Shown here one piece after another: positions 1 to 32,529 of a stretch of 64,000 bases of DNA; position 1 is the first letter of the stretch, and each line of letters opens with the position of its first letter. The stretch covers positions 1,255,001-1,319,000 of the forward strand of contig NC_089736.1 in the NCBI RefSeq assembly GCF_035083965.1, in the 5' to 3' direction. The notes under the pieces are model-generated. The model ran no database searches. It was given only the letters and a program-made list of their open reading frames with translations, and had not been told where the DNA came from. The position numbers and the translations under genes are program-made. Source of the stretch: Branchiostoma lanceolatum (lineage: Eukaryota > Chordata > Leptocardii > Amphioxiformes > Branchiostomatidae).

Positions 1-3000
1 ATCATAAAGCACATCTGTACCTACAGTTACACCATGACTAAGAAACGTGAAGCATGTGATTATTAGACTAGCGCTAGCGTGAAATTGTTTGTATGTACAG
101 ACGAAGCCACTTAATTGCACCTCGGATAAACGCACCTTCCATTTAATTGCACCGAATCCCAATATCCAAAACTGGTTCCCATTCACTCTATTGTTAGTGA
201 CTCTGCATATCTGCACCGCGCATGGTCACCAATGCCGGATAACTGCACCAATTTTTTTTCAAAAATCCTCGACAAGTTAACTGAAAAGGTGCGCTAAAAT
301 CGGCAAACGTGGTACAAATGAGCCGATACCTGCCGCTGTAAAGGCGCAATACCACCAATATGTTTAAAACTGTTTTGAGTAACAAAAGAAGGCGGTCTCC
401 ATTGAACTTTACGTTTATAGGAATCGTATGGGAGGTCCCGGGCGGGTCACCCGTAATCAGTAACTGTATTTCTAAACTGCGACGTTTTCTGTTGTGACCT
501 GCACTGACCCCAGTGGGTATGTGTGTACAATAAAGGCCTTCATTCATTAATATTTCACGGAGGTATGTATAAAGCCGGCTTCACATAGCAGAAATGAGAG
601 TCTTGCCCACGAAATTTTCGGCCTGACTACGACAGGTGCCCTCTCGGTCACTTGCACTGTGCGATATTTAGTGCTCAGCCTGTATTTGTAGGTCGCGGAG
701 CCCTGTCAAATGTAACAGGGTAATTTTCAGGGCAAAAATACGCTTGTTTTTCTTGCGATTAACAAATTCGGTCGAAGGTCGTTGACAATGTGAGGCCGGC
801 TTAACAGTGAGCAGACAAATTTTAGACTGCTTCTGGTTCTGAACAACACCCCTTAAGCCGGCGTCACAATTCATGCGAGCGTCGGCCGACTTTGCAGATC
901 GTCCGGAGCTCGCCGAATTTCAAAATCGCCCGAGCGTCGACCGTATTTCCCAATGAAAATATCGTGTACGTCCGTCGAACACTAAAAACTAAAAATCCCC
1001 CATGAGATGGTACCATCTCTTGGACATGGACGAAGTCAGTATCGACTAGCCTGGTAAAAAGCCAATATTTGGATCAAATTTTATTTCTAAAAATCGCCCA
1101 AAGCCCGCGTAATCGACAGGACGTCGGTCGTATTTCGGCCGAAAATGCACATTTGAAGCTCGCCAACACGTCGACCGCGCTGAATTTCTTATTTGTGACG
1201 GGGGCCTTAGTTAGGGTGAAGCGTTCAGGGGGTAGTAGTGCACACTTATTGGTGCTTACTCAGCTGGTTCGTGACTTCCTCTCTGAACTTTTCCAGATTT
1301 TGTTCTTTTGTTATTGTCTATAATGAGCACAGTTAGTTAGTTAAAATCCTCCCAAACCATATTTGATGTATAGGGTGGTGCCCATCTCCGTTTCATAGCC
1401 CTGGACCACACTGTGGTGCAATCATTTCAGCGGGGTGCTAGTCCACTGGCAGTGGAGTGTGTTTAACTTCCATACTGTTTAAGAAGTATGTACCATTTTT
1501 ATAAAGTCTTTGGTATGACTCAATGCGCCTCTTGTCCAGGAGTGTCCTAACCCAGGGCTTGAACCCGGGCCTTCTGGACGTTCTGGTCCAAGTAATTTGA
1601 ACCAGATGTGGCAAGTACCAGAAGCGCAGATCACTACACCACAGGGACACTCCCTACTGAGTACGGTAGGGAGTTTCAATCTGTAGTGGTTCTTATGAAA
1701 TAAGAATATCTGTAGCAGTCTTTGAACGCCAGAGCAAAGACCAAGCACAACACTAATTCATGTCGTCTTGTACAGACCAGACCAAATGTCTGATATTGTG
1801 GAAAACCTCTGTTACCAAATGGCTCATACTGCCCCCCTCCCCTTAAATATTGAGATGAGTGGACAAAATCTTAAGATACTTTGACAATATCTTGAGATCA
1901 TTTGAGAGGTTGACATAAACTTAAGATGATTTGGGCATCTTGAGATATTTCCGAAGCATTTCTCCAGTAAAAAATGAGATAGTTGCACGCGTTTTGGCGG
2001 AACGACGGACTACAGAAAGGCCTCAATCACTCAAAATCCATGTCTCCTGGCGGGGTTAACTGATCGACAAGGAAGGGTGTTGTTTTCGTGCTCATTTTGT
2101 GTCAGTCTTATATTTCCAAAGTATTCCTAATGTATCTTGCCTTACAGAATGTCAACAACTGCAAAAGGACACTTTAGTCATATAACCGCTCATCCAAATC
2201 AGTTAAACACCCACAAAGGAGGATACAAACTTTGCAACTTATATTTGAATAACCATGCACAAATCCATATTCTTCGCAGTCTAATAGTTGAAGTTGCACG
2301 TGTACAAAGTCTGTAGTGCTGTCCTTTCAAGCTGAAGAACTCACTAACAATGTCTTACCAAAAGGTTAGACAAAGTCTTCAAAAAGGGAATCGCCGATAT
2401 ACATACTATTCAGCTGACTCAAACATCACCCCGCTGTGAAAATGGGGTAGGACTCTCAAAGACCATATTTGTCTCAACTTTCCCCAGCACAAATCCTAAT
2501 GTACCTTGCTCATTTGTATTGATGTATTGTTTTACCTGTGCGAAATAAAGAATACACATACACTTCCTGACATACTGCCCATCCTTAATACACTACTATT
2601 CTACAAACTGACATGGAAAACTACGTCTTTACCCGTTTGCGCCGCAAAAGCACCCGTCAGACGGTAGCAAACACCCCACAGCAACACCAGAAATGTCCCG
2701 GTGGGCGACAGGTTTCCCATTCTGCTGTAACGCGGCTGGCTCGTGTCCTACAGAAATCCTACCCCGTCACTGATAAAAACTGCGGATCGACAGTTTCGTC
2801 GTACAAAATTCAACTATAGCGTGCGCTGACGAATGCTCTTATTAACTGGCGCGATTGATGAAGAAAAGTAGCCTCTAAAGCAGGCTCATCGATGCGTTTT
2901 GATAGTGCTGACTAACCGTGTTATGATGGCACGCGTTTCCTTTCGCCGGCCGATTCAATCAAGGCTAAGGGAGAGCCATTCTTATTTGCAGCTTCAGGTA

Positions 3001-3722
3001 TCACGTGGTGTCCAACGGCTGGATTCGCCATCAAATATGTATTGCTGTCGATTTTTTCAAGCACGTCTGGTGGAAGTTTTGCCACACAAACTGCAACAAG
3101 TCAAGTAAAAACGTAATACCCATCCAAAACCGGACCACATCGATATCACAAACTACAGACTACACGAAAAACACCCGGTGCAAACATAGACCATTCCTAA
3201 AGAATCACTCCCCTACAATAATGGGACATTCCAAAACTAAACTCGCTGAGTCATTTCGGGGATCGAGACGACATTTTTGTTTTGGTCATAAAGATGACTC
3301 AGCGTTTTACACTTTTTAATTGCCAACTTTTAGCAATGGGTTGTAGAGCTTATTGAGTTGTTGTCTCTCAAGAAACATAAAACGACTGAAATATTTTAAG
3401 CAGAATGATAATCTTTACTGCAATTTAGCATTAAGTGGAAGCTAGCAACCAAATACTTTGATGGACACACGACAACAAGGGAGCCCTGATTATTAATCAT
3501 ACTCTCTCCCATATTGTCACGCATCTTGGTGAGTCGGTACCAGCCTGTTCTCGGTACACTAAGCTCCGCCTACTTGTAAAGTAAGGCATGTCCAGACCTG
3601 TGCACGCATTCCCCAAAATATTGTTGAGCACTCCGGCTTCGAACACGACCGTGCCGGGTAGGCCCAGTACACAGCAGCCATCTAGATTCAACCCCCACCC
3701 CCCTCCCTTCGGAAAACCAATC
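1..3722. other. Intergenic region upstream of the LDLa/discoidin gene
   Basis: I see no convincing gene here. Open frames are short, have no recognisable domains and lack the codon pattern of the genes further right. The stretch holds repeat-like pieces: a short sequence ending in an ACAATAAAG tail near 505-545, a tRNA-like SINE remnant on the minus strand near 1520-1660, and GC-rich pieces sharing the words CCGGCTTCAC or CCGGCGTCAC near 570-900. The last 130 bases before 3723 are open and in frame with the large LDLa exon, but have no signal-peptide character and are probably 5' UTR. Confidence 0.5.
1520..1660 (-). repeat. tRNA-derived SINE-like remnant
   Basis: Read on the minus strand, the segment has a box A-like stretch (TGTGGTGTAGTGATC) and a box B-like GGTTCAA word, followed by a unique tail. 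This is the usual layout of a tRNA-derived SINE head. It is degenerate and would not fold as a functional tRNA. Confidence 0.45.
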
Positions 3723-22572
<18,850 letters not shown>

Positions 22573-22599
22573 GTATATGTTGTGAGTGAAAGGTTTGAT

Positions 22600-24448
22600 G
22601 TCAAAGAACAGTGACTTTCCGATAGGACAGGTTATTCTTAAGCCGAGTGAATATTGTGTATGACTCATTCAAATTAACAGTATATAACTGCACATAGTTT
22701 CTTACATGATAGAGCACATAATAGTCTCAGTCAGGGACGCATCATAAGCGATTTTGAATCGCCATACACATAATGATCATGAATGAACAATTATCTTTAT
22801 TACATATTTCTGCCGCACAGAGCTTAGTGTAGCAAGCTTCATAAATACCTGGCTACATTAATAGATTGTGTGGCCGTTCGTTTACTGTGTACACATCTTC
22901 TTTGTTTGCTGCACAATGTTTGCCTAGGCCTGCGATTAACTATGTTGTATTCACCTTTTACTTCATATATGCAGATGTGCATTTTGAATACGCGTAAAAC
23001 GTATGAAGTCCATTATATTACTGTGTTAAAAACTGTTGTATTAACGTGGGTGTATCAATAGTTGTAGAAGACCTTACGAAAGTCCATGTTCTTTTGTTGT
23101 CATTTCTTCTGCTATGACGTCAGTTCCCCCTGACCCCTCAAGGTAAATATTGCAGGTGAGTCAGTAGTTCCGGGTTCGCGTTGCCACGTCAGCATGTCAC
23201 GCGATCGTCGGGGGGAACCCGGGGTCAGAATACTCTCGAACAGAAGTTGAATATACAGTGAATTACCAGAGGCTCAAAAGGACTACAGCTGAATCTAGCG
23301 ATTCTTCGGCCAGTGGTTTCACAACAATCATACTTCCGACCGAAAGGTCTCTTTGAATGGCGCAAGGCGAGACAGAGCAACAACAGTTAGGGAGCTACTA
23401 TTATGCAGTGAGGACGAGGTGCGTATCCAAGACCAGTACGAACCAAGACCAAAGCTTTGTAAACGATGTAAAATTAGGGATATTCTGTCAATGAATTTCC
23501 CACTGAGGATCCTAGCTATCGTTGACATGAGCTGTAGGATGATTTTGTTGGATGATGGGCAAAGATATAAACATATCAGGCCAGGTAACGGGCGGCCTTT
23601 CATTCCTTTGTGGCCTTTCTTCAGTTACAGACGAGAGTCATGCAACAAAGACTGTTTACTTTGTCATGACGTAATGGAAAGCCCCCGCAGCGACACAGCG
23701 GAAAGTCCCACATGAATCAGAGGGAAAACCAGACCTTTCGCCACGTATCAAAGGAGCTCTCTACCTTAAGGCAAGTTCCAGTTGGATCTCAGACATCCAG
23801 GTAAGGCTTAGACAAGTCTGTGTTCATCCTGACAGGTTACAAGGCTACCTTGTTTCCTGAAATGCGACCCATAGCTTCGGGCATTTTGAGGCATGTTGAC
23901 ATGACATAGACTTCTTGATACTAGAGAGTAGAGGGCACTAGAGACATTGTCACTAAATAGCACAATCTCATTTGCCAAGAACGTGTGCCTGGCAATGGGC
24001 CGGAACATTTTCACAAAGAGCACAAAATACAAAACAATGGCCAAAATCAATATGAAACAATATGGCGTGTCCAGGACTTCCTGGTTTTTCTTGTATGTCT
24101 CTGCCATTGTTTGATTATGTCCGCATAAGGGGACGATTCACAACCTACTTAGACCCCAGTTCCCTCTACATATCTGAGGAATTTACACGCTAAAAACTCC
24201 GACGAACACTCCCCATGTGTTTCCCTAAATCCGTACAATCCCTTCTTAGAATATTACAACTTCCCCTGTATTACAAATAACAATGGTAGAGCAATACCGA
24301 AAACATGTTGGTCGTACAGAAATGCAATGATCTTGCTGTCTACCTGAAATTCAGATTTATAAGTCATGCAGTTTACAATATCACGCCAAATTTCTGAATT
24401 TATCCTCAGATGCACTTCCAATCTTAATCATCGGACTAAAGCTGGAAA
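22600..24448 (+). promoter_or_regulatory. 5' region of NTase-TPR gene A
   Basis: Several blocks recur upstream of gene B: about 22605-22635 with 32010-32050, 23030-23230 with 31620-31830, 23330-23400 with 31930-31990, and 23620-23740 with 32460-32570. Their order is not fully collinear. A palindromic CRE-like TGACGTCA lies at 23115-23122 (degenerate in gene B). Possible non-coding first exons cannot be placed without transcripts. Confidence 0.5.
23676..23709 (+). promoter_or_regulatory. Paired NF-kB-like sites upstream of gene A
   Basis: GGAAAGCCCC at 23676-23685 and GGAAAGTCCC at 23700-23709 both fit the kB consensus GGRRNNYYCC. The starts are 24 bp apart. The matching pair before gene B (32496-32529) has exactly the same spacing. 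Confidence 0.5.
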
Positions 24449-27400
24449 ATGTCAGACAACGTCATCACCAGCTTAGCAAACAAGTTACAGAATTTGGAGT
24501 TGTGCTTCAAGGGTCAACATGACCAAGACATGAACTATGGGCGGGCATTTCGAGAAGCTATCATTTCCAAGGATCACTTCACGGAGATAGAAGTCTTGAA
24601 AAGTCTTGGAGATTTACATCTTCAGAAAGGCAAGCTCCGTAGACATACAGCAGAATTTGACAAGGCTTTAGCTCTCTATAATGCTGCCTTGATACGCCTA
24701 AAAGATTCAGACATACTGGAAACACTTAATCATCGTATAGATTACACGATTAACCTCTCCCAAAAGCTTTTCCAAGGATACATCCCACAGTTCCAACATT
24801 TGTTGCCAGGTTATTGGGGAACTGCTGACAGCAATGTCTTAAGGGTGGCAAAAATTTGTAGCAAATTGGACCAAAAGGTAGCGAAGCAAGACTTCCAGTC
24901 TGCCGAGGACACATACACACTGGAACTAATAACTGCCATTACAAATGGCGACGTATTCCTGGAACACGAGATCCTAAAAGCTCTTGGAGACCTGTACCTC
25001 AAGGAAGGAAAGAAAACATCTCTTAAAGTGCAGTTCATCAAGGCTGCCAAGATGTACCTCAAGGCCATGTCAGGATATAATCTGCTCATAGGTATGGAAC
25101 ACGCGGAACGGCCTGAGGTAAAAAAAACTCTGCTCCATCGCATCATGTACACAGAGAAGGTCTGGGAATCGAAAGGGGTGAGTAGATTTTTTTTACTATT
25201 CTACCCTTGATCTGCAATCTGAATATATACATGCTACTACCCTTTTTGTCACATGCGAAATTGAATGTTAGGCAACAATCCCATTGATTATACGTCCAAA
25301 CTTTGAACTAGGCAAAACATTTTGGGCAGTCAATGCAGGAAAACAGTACTATTGCACAAATATATGAACACTTCTTATTAAAGGTGATTGAATTTTACAG
25401 CAGCCGGATGCACCGAACCGCGGAGAAGGCAGACGGAAAATGGAGCAACAATTGAAGGAAATGACAAGACCCATCAGAGATCGAGAAATATCAAGGTGGG
25501 ATGTGCCATGTTGTGACGACGTTGAGCCAAGCCAATTTGTTACCTTTTAAATGTTTATTTTTTGGCAAAAGAATCAAAGCCAGACAGCCTTTATCTAACG
25601 CACCTCGCTTCATTGCTAGAATAGACGCTATTTCGAAAGGCACTAGAAATATACAAAAGAACTTTACTGCACGACAATTTTACACGGTACAAAGTGCCAT
25701 GATATATGCCATGACAATAACGGACAACTTAAATCAATAACTATCATGTATGTGGTTTTACAGCAGCAAGTCGGAAAGCGGAATGACTGCGGCTGCTGTG
25801 ACTGTTATTGACAACAAAGGCTCGGACAGGTGAGTTTAACTGAAAGAATTTTCTATTCACCCTCTACTGAACAGTACTTTATGATATATATTCACTTTCA
25901 GATCATTGTACAGTGTGCCGAAGGCTCTGATATACCTAATCTGTCCTTATAGAGTATATTTTGTCAGGTTCATCATATTGTATGTTTAACCGTTAAACAA
26001 CGCCTTAAAATACATCTTCAGTGTGCAACAAATTCATATCAGTATTCAAAGCAAAGAGCAGACCTCTCTCCTATTTTCCAGGCAGTATCAAGACTATCTG
26101 AAGAAAGGTCATTCATCCCTCGAAAAAACAGACCTGGACTCGGCAGAGAAGCACTTTGCAGCTGCACTTAAAATTGCACATGTGAGAGGTAAGAATACGC
26201 TCCTTCCACTGTTTTGCATGATCATAAAAGGGAACATTGTCGAATCAAAAGTAAATACAAGTCATCGGTAGAATATCAGGTATTTTTCTTGGATTAAAAT
26301 GTTTCGTTTAAAGTTGGCATTCCTTTTCTTTCACTGAGACTTCTTCTTCAGTACCTGTTGTACTCACCCTGTCATATTTCCTGTACTTTGTTTTCCCACT
26401 CAAGATGGGCTTTTTTATTTTTCTAATCACACACAGAAAAACACTGGAGTCAAATCGTGGTGAGTTCCCAGCTCCTCAGCTACATAGAGGTTATCATGAT
26501 ATAAATTTCTTCTCATTTAGAACCCACATCCCAGCAGTACCAGAGAGAGGTGGAGCCCCTGTGCAAGTTGGGGGATGTCTACAGAAAGCGAGGTCAGCAG
26601 ACAAGAGACGGGGGAGACTTTGTCAAAGCAGCAGCACTGTACTGTGCAGCAATAGCCAGGTCAAAAGACGAGGCTGTTAATGGTAAGATGGAAATGACAC
26701 TAACTGATACAGAAAATGCATTTCTTAGATATGTCTTGTACACTGAACTTAATGTCTCTCTAGACGACAAAGCTAAGCACACAAAAATGCTGAAGGAGAT
26801 GCGGGATCAGATCAAGCTGGAGATGGACACCATTGACCAGCAGCTGGATCCCTATGTTCGCGATGAAGGCGACCCACGTGTCAAAGAGATAGAGGCAAAA
26901 CGAGCTAAGGTTCTTAGAAAGTTGTTTGAGAGCATTGTAGAAGGAAGAAAGAAGTTCATCAGCCTGCTTGTAGAAGAGTGTATAACAATAATGGGTTCCC
27001 CTCCCTGTGAGTATGCCCTGATAGGTTTGGGTTCGCAGGCCACAGGGCTGGTAACTCCATACTCAGACCTGGAGTTTGCCATCTTGGTAGAAGAAGAGAG
27101 TGAAGAATATCTTGCGTATTTCCGTAACCTCACCCACTATCTACACCTCAAGGTGGTCAACCTGGGAGAAACCATTCTCCCAGCACTAGGAATAGAATCC
27201 CTCAATGACTTCTACTCCGATAATCCACTGGACAGCTGGTACTATGACTCTGTTACACCTCGTGGGTTTGCATTTGACGGCTCCATGCCAAAGGCAAGCA
27301 AGACTCCACTGGGAAGGCAGGGGACAAAGAACAAACCACCAAGTGAACTCATCCGTACCCCGGAAAACATGGTCTCAATGTTGCAAAACGACGTCACATT

Positions 27401-30197
27401 GTACCTGAAGGAAGGATACCACCTCTCCACCGTCTTGAGAAACCCATGCCTGATAGCAGGGGACCAGGACCTAATCGACACTTACATGGGTATCACACTA
27501 AAAACACTGCAAGCTGATGGGGGTAAACTGACTCAACAGCTTGCACGGGAGATATTGGACGAAAACATGAAACGGTTAGACACACAAACAGTCACAGCAA
27601 AAATGATTGATGTTAAGAAAGGACTGTATCGCTTCCCAGCTTTAGCAGTAGATTGCTTGGCACTTTCTTCATGCATCATGCCTACGACCGTTTGGAAGAC
27701 AATAGACGAAATGAAACTGCAGGGAGTTGTGAGTGATGAAAACGCACATCATCTAGGGGTGCTGGTTGCTATCTCTGCAGAACTCAGGCTCAGAACGTAC
27801 ATTGCCAACGGTGGACAGAAGGAAAACCTGTCAGCTTTGGCCTCCATGGAATCAGTGTTCTTTGATAGACAGGAATCGCCCCCACAGAGCGATGATGAAG
27901 TGCAACGAAATGCACTGAAACAGGTTTTCTATCTACCTAATGAGAAACAGCTTTTCCGTTACTATTACTCGGCAGTGCCTCTTAAAACATTTCTGTCCAA
28001 ATCGTCAGAAATGAAGCCAGCTATCAATTCGCTACCTGAGTTGTACAATGCCTCCTGTGCCATACGAGCAATAATGTACTATGAGCTATGTGAATTCAAG
28101 CAGGCCATCCACCTCCTGAACAAGGCTTTGAGTGAAGATGCAGACATTGAAAGAACGACTCTCTTGAACTGTATGGGAAATGCTTGCATGATGCTCGGTG
28201 ACCACCGGAAAGCGATTCGCTTCCAAAAAGAAGCACTCGCCAAGACAAAGGAAATCTATGGGGCCGAAGCAAAACACCCTGAAATTGCCAACTTACTTCA
28301 CTGCATTGGGTCAGCTTGTGAACGCGCAGGTGACTACAAGAAAGCAGCCAGCTACTTTGATCAGGCACTGCAAATGAATTGCCAAATACATGGTAAGAGT
28401 ACCACGCATAGCGATATTGCGACCGCACTCAGCAGACTAGGGGCACTTTGGGTAAGGTTGGGAAATCCTAATAAAACAATTGGCTATGCCACACAAGCAC
28501 TACAGATGCAGAGGAGTATCTATGGTCAGAGTACATCACATCCTGATATTGCAACATCACTTAACATCCTTGGAAATGCCTTCAGTAGTCTTGGCAATGA
28601 CAGAAAGTCACTAGCGTATCAAGAAGAGGCGCTGCAGATGACAAGGAGTCTCTATGGTCAATACACAGCATATCCTGACATCGCCAATGCACTCGCCAGT
28701 GTGGGGAAAACCTGGCATACACTTGGTGATTACAGGAAGGCTATCACGTACCTCGAAATGGCACTCCAGATGTGCAGCAGCATCTATGGTAAGAATACAG
28801 CACATTGTGACAGGGCCAATATACACAACACTCTCGGGCTAGTATGGCAGGAGCTGGGTGAATATGGACGGGCAATTAGCAATCATGAACAGGCATTGCT
28901 GATGTACAGAAGTGTTTATGGTCAGAGTACAGCACACAAAGAAATTGCCATTGCATTAAACAACTTGGGGTTGAATTGGTTCAACCTTGGTGATTACAAG
29001 AAGGCAAGTGGCTACTATGACATGGCATTAGATATGTACAGGAGTGTCTATGGTCAGAATACACCGCATTTTGATATTGCCACGTCTCTTAATAACAAGG
29101 GGCAAGTCTGTGATGCACTGGGTGATTACAGAAAAGCTATAGGGTACTTTGAACAGGCACTACATATGCGTCTTACTATCCTTGGTAAGAGTGCAGAACA
29201 TCATGTTATTGCCGATATACTAAACAACCTAGGGGCAGCCTGGAACAATTTGCAGGATTACGGAAATGCAATCATTCACTATGAAAAGGCTTTAAAGATG
29301 TATAGAAGCATCTACGGTCCAAGTACACCCCACGCTGACATTGCTATGTCTCTGGGCAATCTTGGACAAGCCTGGGGTAACTGTTATGGTGATTACAGAA
29401 AATCAATCAGCTATCATGAGCAGGCTTTGCAGATGTACAGAAGTATACATGGTCAGGCTGCAATACATTCTGACATTGCCATTTCACTCAGCAACCTTGG
29501 GGGCGCTTGGCTTTACTTAGATGAAACCATGAAAGGTATCAGAAACTACGAAAAGGCACTGGGGATGTATAAGAGTATCTATGGTCAGAGTGTATCACAT
29601 CATAACATTGCCACAGTACTAGGGAACCTGGGAACTGCGTGGAGGGATCTTGGTGATTACAAGAAAGCAATTAGTTACTACGAACAGGCACTGCAGATGT
29701 GCAGGGTCATATACGGTCAGGCAACAGTACATCCAGAAGTAGCCATGTTACTCGGCTACCTGGGAGGCCTCTGGCGTCTCTTAAATGACCACAGGAAAGC
29801 TATACGGTACCTTGATCAGGCACTTCAGATGTTTAAAAGTATCCATGGTCAGAGTAAAGCACGCCCTGACATCGCTGAGGTACTTGGCCATCTGGGGGAG
29901 TCCTGGAGTGGCCTTCATGATTACGATAGAGGAATAACCTATATAGAACAGGCACTGCAGATGCAAAGGAGTATTCATGGTCAGAGCACAGCGCATATCA
30001 ATATTGCAATGTTACTTTATAACATGGGGGCAATCAGACACTCTCTCGGTTGTCACACAGAAGCTCTCAGTTGGTACCAGGAAGCATTAGCTATGGCATG
30101 GAAGCTTGATCCTTCAGACAAAAGTACATCACTAATAACACAGATCCAAGAAAACGTTGGAATGATGAAATCCTTTTTCTCCATTTCAAATAATTAG
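24449..30197 (+). CDS. NTase-TPR protein, gene A
   Basis: Exons 24449-25177, 25401-25495, 25764-25829, 26082-26188 and 26521-30197 join in frame to 1,557 residues. N-terminal part: two units of the pattern [10 protein letters not shown]...LYNAALIR...RI-Y (about 30-115 and 150-240), then a Lys/Arg-rich linker encoded by the small exons and a third such unit (about 345-400). Next comes a nucleotidyltransferase-fold domain: GLGSQATG (501-508) and SDLEF (514-518) fit the hG[GS]x(9-13)[DE]h[DE]h signature, with D515 and E517 as metal ligands. From about 845 to 1540 there are about 15 TPR repeats of 43-44 residues ([17 protein letters not shown]...[12 protein letters not shown]), of the kinesin-light-chain/nephrocystin-3 style. 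No signal peptide or membrane segment: cytosolic. Function unknown; TPR would give ligand or protein recognition and the NTase an activity (inference). Confidence 0.8.
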
Positions 30198-31039
30198 ACA
30201 TCAATTTCATTGCTTCTGTTAGGAAAATATGATATAACATCCATTTGAAGCAACGTGCCTTTGCATTTTACTTATGTAGTATTTCACGCCTTGGGCAGTA
30301 TTCTATCTAGGAATTATTTTGTGTACCTTATTGTTATTGTTTTAATGTATTATCAGTGTATTTCAACCTTTGTAATAGGATGAGGGCAGAAAAGGATATG
30401 TCACCAATTCCATATTTGTATCCAGTATTTCAAAATCTGTACAGTCATGTGTTCCGTTTACCATTCCGTTAACCATTTTCTGTAAATAGTTAGTCTAAGG
30501 AATAATGAACAGATTTAAGCAACGTTTAGAAGTAGAGGGTTTGACCATATAATATGGAATCAGCCTCAAATGTAACGTTAGTAATATGTGTCTTTTCTCT
30601 CAAGAGAACTTCGTCATGGATCTAGTACTACTTAGCTAGCCAGTGTATTGAAGCAAATAAGTGTATTTCTATCTTGTATGGGATACATTGTACATAAATT
30701 GCACTTCAAGCAGTTGCTTGGCACAGATCTGGGGACCAATTTGAACGCCAGATATCTATGGAGATGAAAATGTTGTCAATCAAGGTTTCTATTGATCTAT
30801 ATTTACCACGTAGATACCATTATAGGCTTTACTTTAAATAATCTATATGCAATATCTTTATGTAAATGTACATGTACTTGTAATATTGTTATTGCTCGTT
30901 ATGCTGTCCATATTTAAAAATAACAAATATAAAATATTTCTTTATTTATTAGTGAAAAAAAATGATATTCATAAATATGATATTGATAGATTAATATAAT
31001 ATCAATATATATTTTTGATATTCAATATCTAAAAAGAAA

Positions 31040-31112
31040 AAAAAAATCCACGCACGGAGACGAACCCGGATCTTCTGGGTCCGAAGTGCTTCGCGTTGCC
31101 AGATCGGCCAAA
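31040..31112 (-). repeat. tRNA-like remnant
   Basis: The minus strand reads TGGCCGATCTGG (box A with one mismatch), an inverted repeat around GGACCCA, then GGTTCGTCTCC (box B with one mismatch) and a T-run at the end. The acceptor stem does not pair over 7 bp, so this is a tRNA pseudogene or SINE head, not a working tRNA. Confidence 0.45.
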
Positions 31113-32495
31113 ATGCGGTATGTAACTATTCTCTCTGGACGTAATGCTATAACCTCACTATATGGTATCATTTATGCCGATTTTTGGTCGTTTTCTTGAC
31201 GAAATCATTTTTTTTCTTCTGCAATCTTGTGGAATAGATGTAATATGGTCATTTTTCAGGATATCAAAGTCCGAAACCACAATGCAATGATATTTCCGAA
31301 CAGTTGTAGCAGTTACATGCGGTCGCCGTCCTGTGTCACATGCAAATCTAGCCTGCCTGCATTTTCGTGCTCTCTTGCCATATAAGGCAACGGCTATACA
31401 AGGATTTGAGAACGTATTGCCATATAAGGTCTTATTGTGTGCGACACAGTGTTGAACCAAGCTTCCCTGGTTCCTTCCTTGAAGGTCCCTTGCTTGAAGG
31501 TAAAAGCCAGGACAATGCGTTCCGGCGCGCATGCGCCGAAACGCAAAAATACTTTAATAACCCCCAAGGCACATGTAACACACCATGATAAACAGTTATT
31601 CCAGATCAACAGTCATTACTACGCTAAAAATAGTTGTATTAACTTGTGCGTATATATAGTTGTAGAAGACCTTCCGAAAGTCCCTGTACTTTTGCTGTGC
31701 CAATATATTTCTTCTGCTATTTCGTCATTGCCCCCTGACCCGCCAGGTAAGTATTGCAGGTAAGTCAGTACTTCCGGCTTTGCGTCGCTACGCCAGCTTG
31801 TCATGCAATTTTCCGGGGAAAATTCGGAGCCAGAAAATGTACATCTAGAGCAGAATTCAACGGTTTGTGGATTACCGTAAAGGTCAGGGGTTGAGAAGTA
31901 CTACGATTCGTTGGTCAAGGGTTTCACAACAAACATACTTCCGACCGAAATGCCTCTCTGAATGGCGCAAAACGAGACAGAGCAAGACACGTGAGAACGA
32001 GGTGCGTATCCAAGAACAGTGACTTTTCGATAGAACAGGTTATCCTTAGCTTGGGAAATTCCTGTATACCCTTAGACCCACTCACCTTAGCAACATAAAA
32101 CAACATAGTTTCTAACCCGATAGCCACATGATAAGGACGCGTTATGATAACAATACATACCCGTAGGCTAATTGTAACAGTTGATGGCAATGCAAAAACA
32201 TTAAGTGAAACATAAGGCATACATGTGATACAGGCGACGAAGATTAAACTACGTTGCTAGTTTACAATAACTACGATTATAACATAAGCCATTCTTAATC
32301 TTCATACACACGGTTACTCCCCTGTTTGGCCTTTACTGGCACGTCCCATTTGTTTTGTACACAAAGCCTGTCAGTGTTTGCTAAAGCCGCCATTGCAGCG
32401 AGGGGTAAACATCTCATGTAACAGGTGACCTATTACCCCCAGGTGCCTTTGTATTCACTCGCAGACAAAGGACTGTTTACGTGTCTTCACGCAGT

Positions 32496-32529
32496 GGAAA
32501 GTCCCAGTAGTGGCACTGCGGAAAGTCCC
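32496..32529 (+). promoter_or_regulatory. Paired NF-kB-like sites upstream of gene B
   Basis: Two copies of GGAAAGTCCC (32496-32505 and 32520-32529), both exact matches to GGRRNNYYCC, starts 24 bp apart, as before gene A. Confidence 0.5.

Noticed and set aside
3588-3722. ATG at 3588 as start of the LDLa protein
   Set aside because: It would bury the signal peptide 45 residues inside the protein; the ATG at 3723 begins it directly.
25501-25740. Plus-strand frame between exons 2 and 3 of NTase-TPR gene A
   Set aside because: Intronic, no homology to the gene B intron and no domain.
31040-31112. Possible functional tRNA gene
   Set aside because: Box A and box B each have a mismatch and the acceptor stem does not pair over seven bases.
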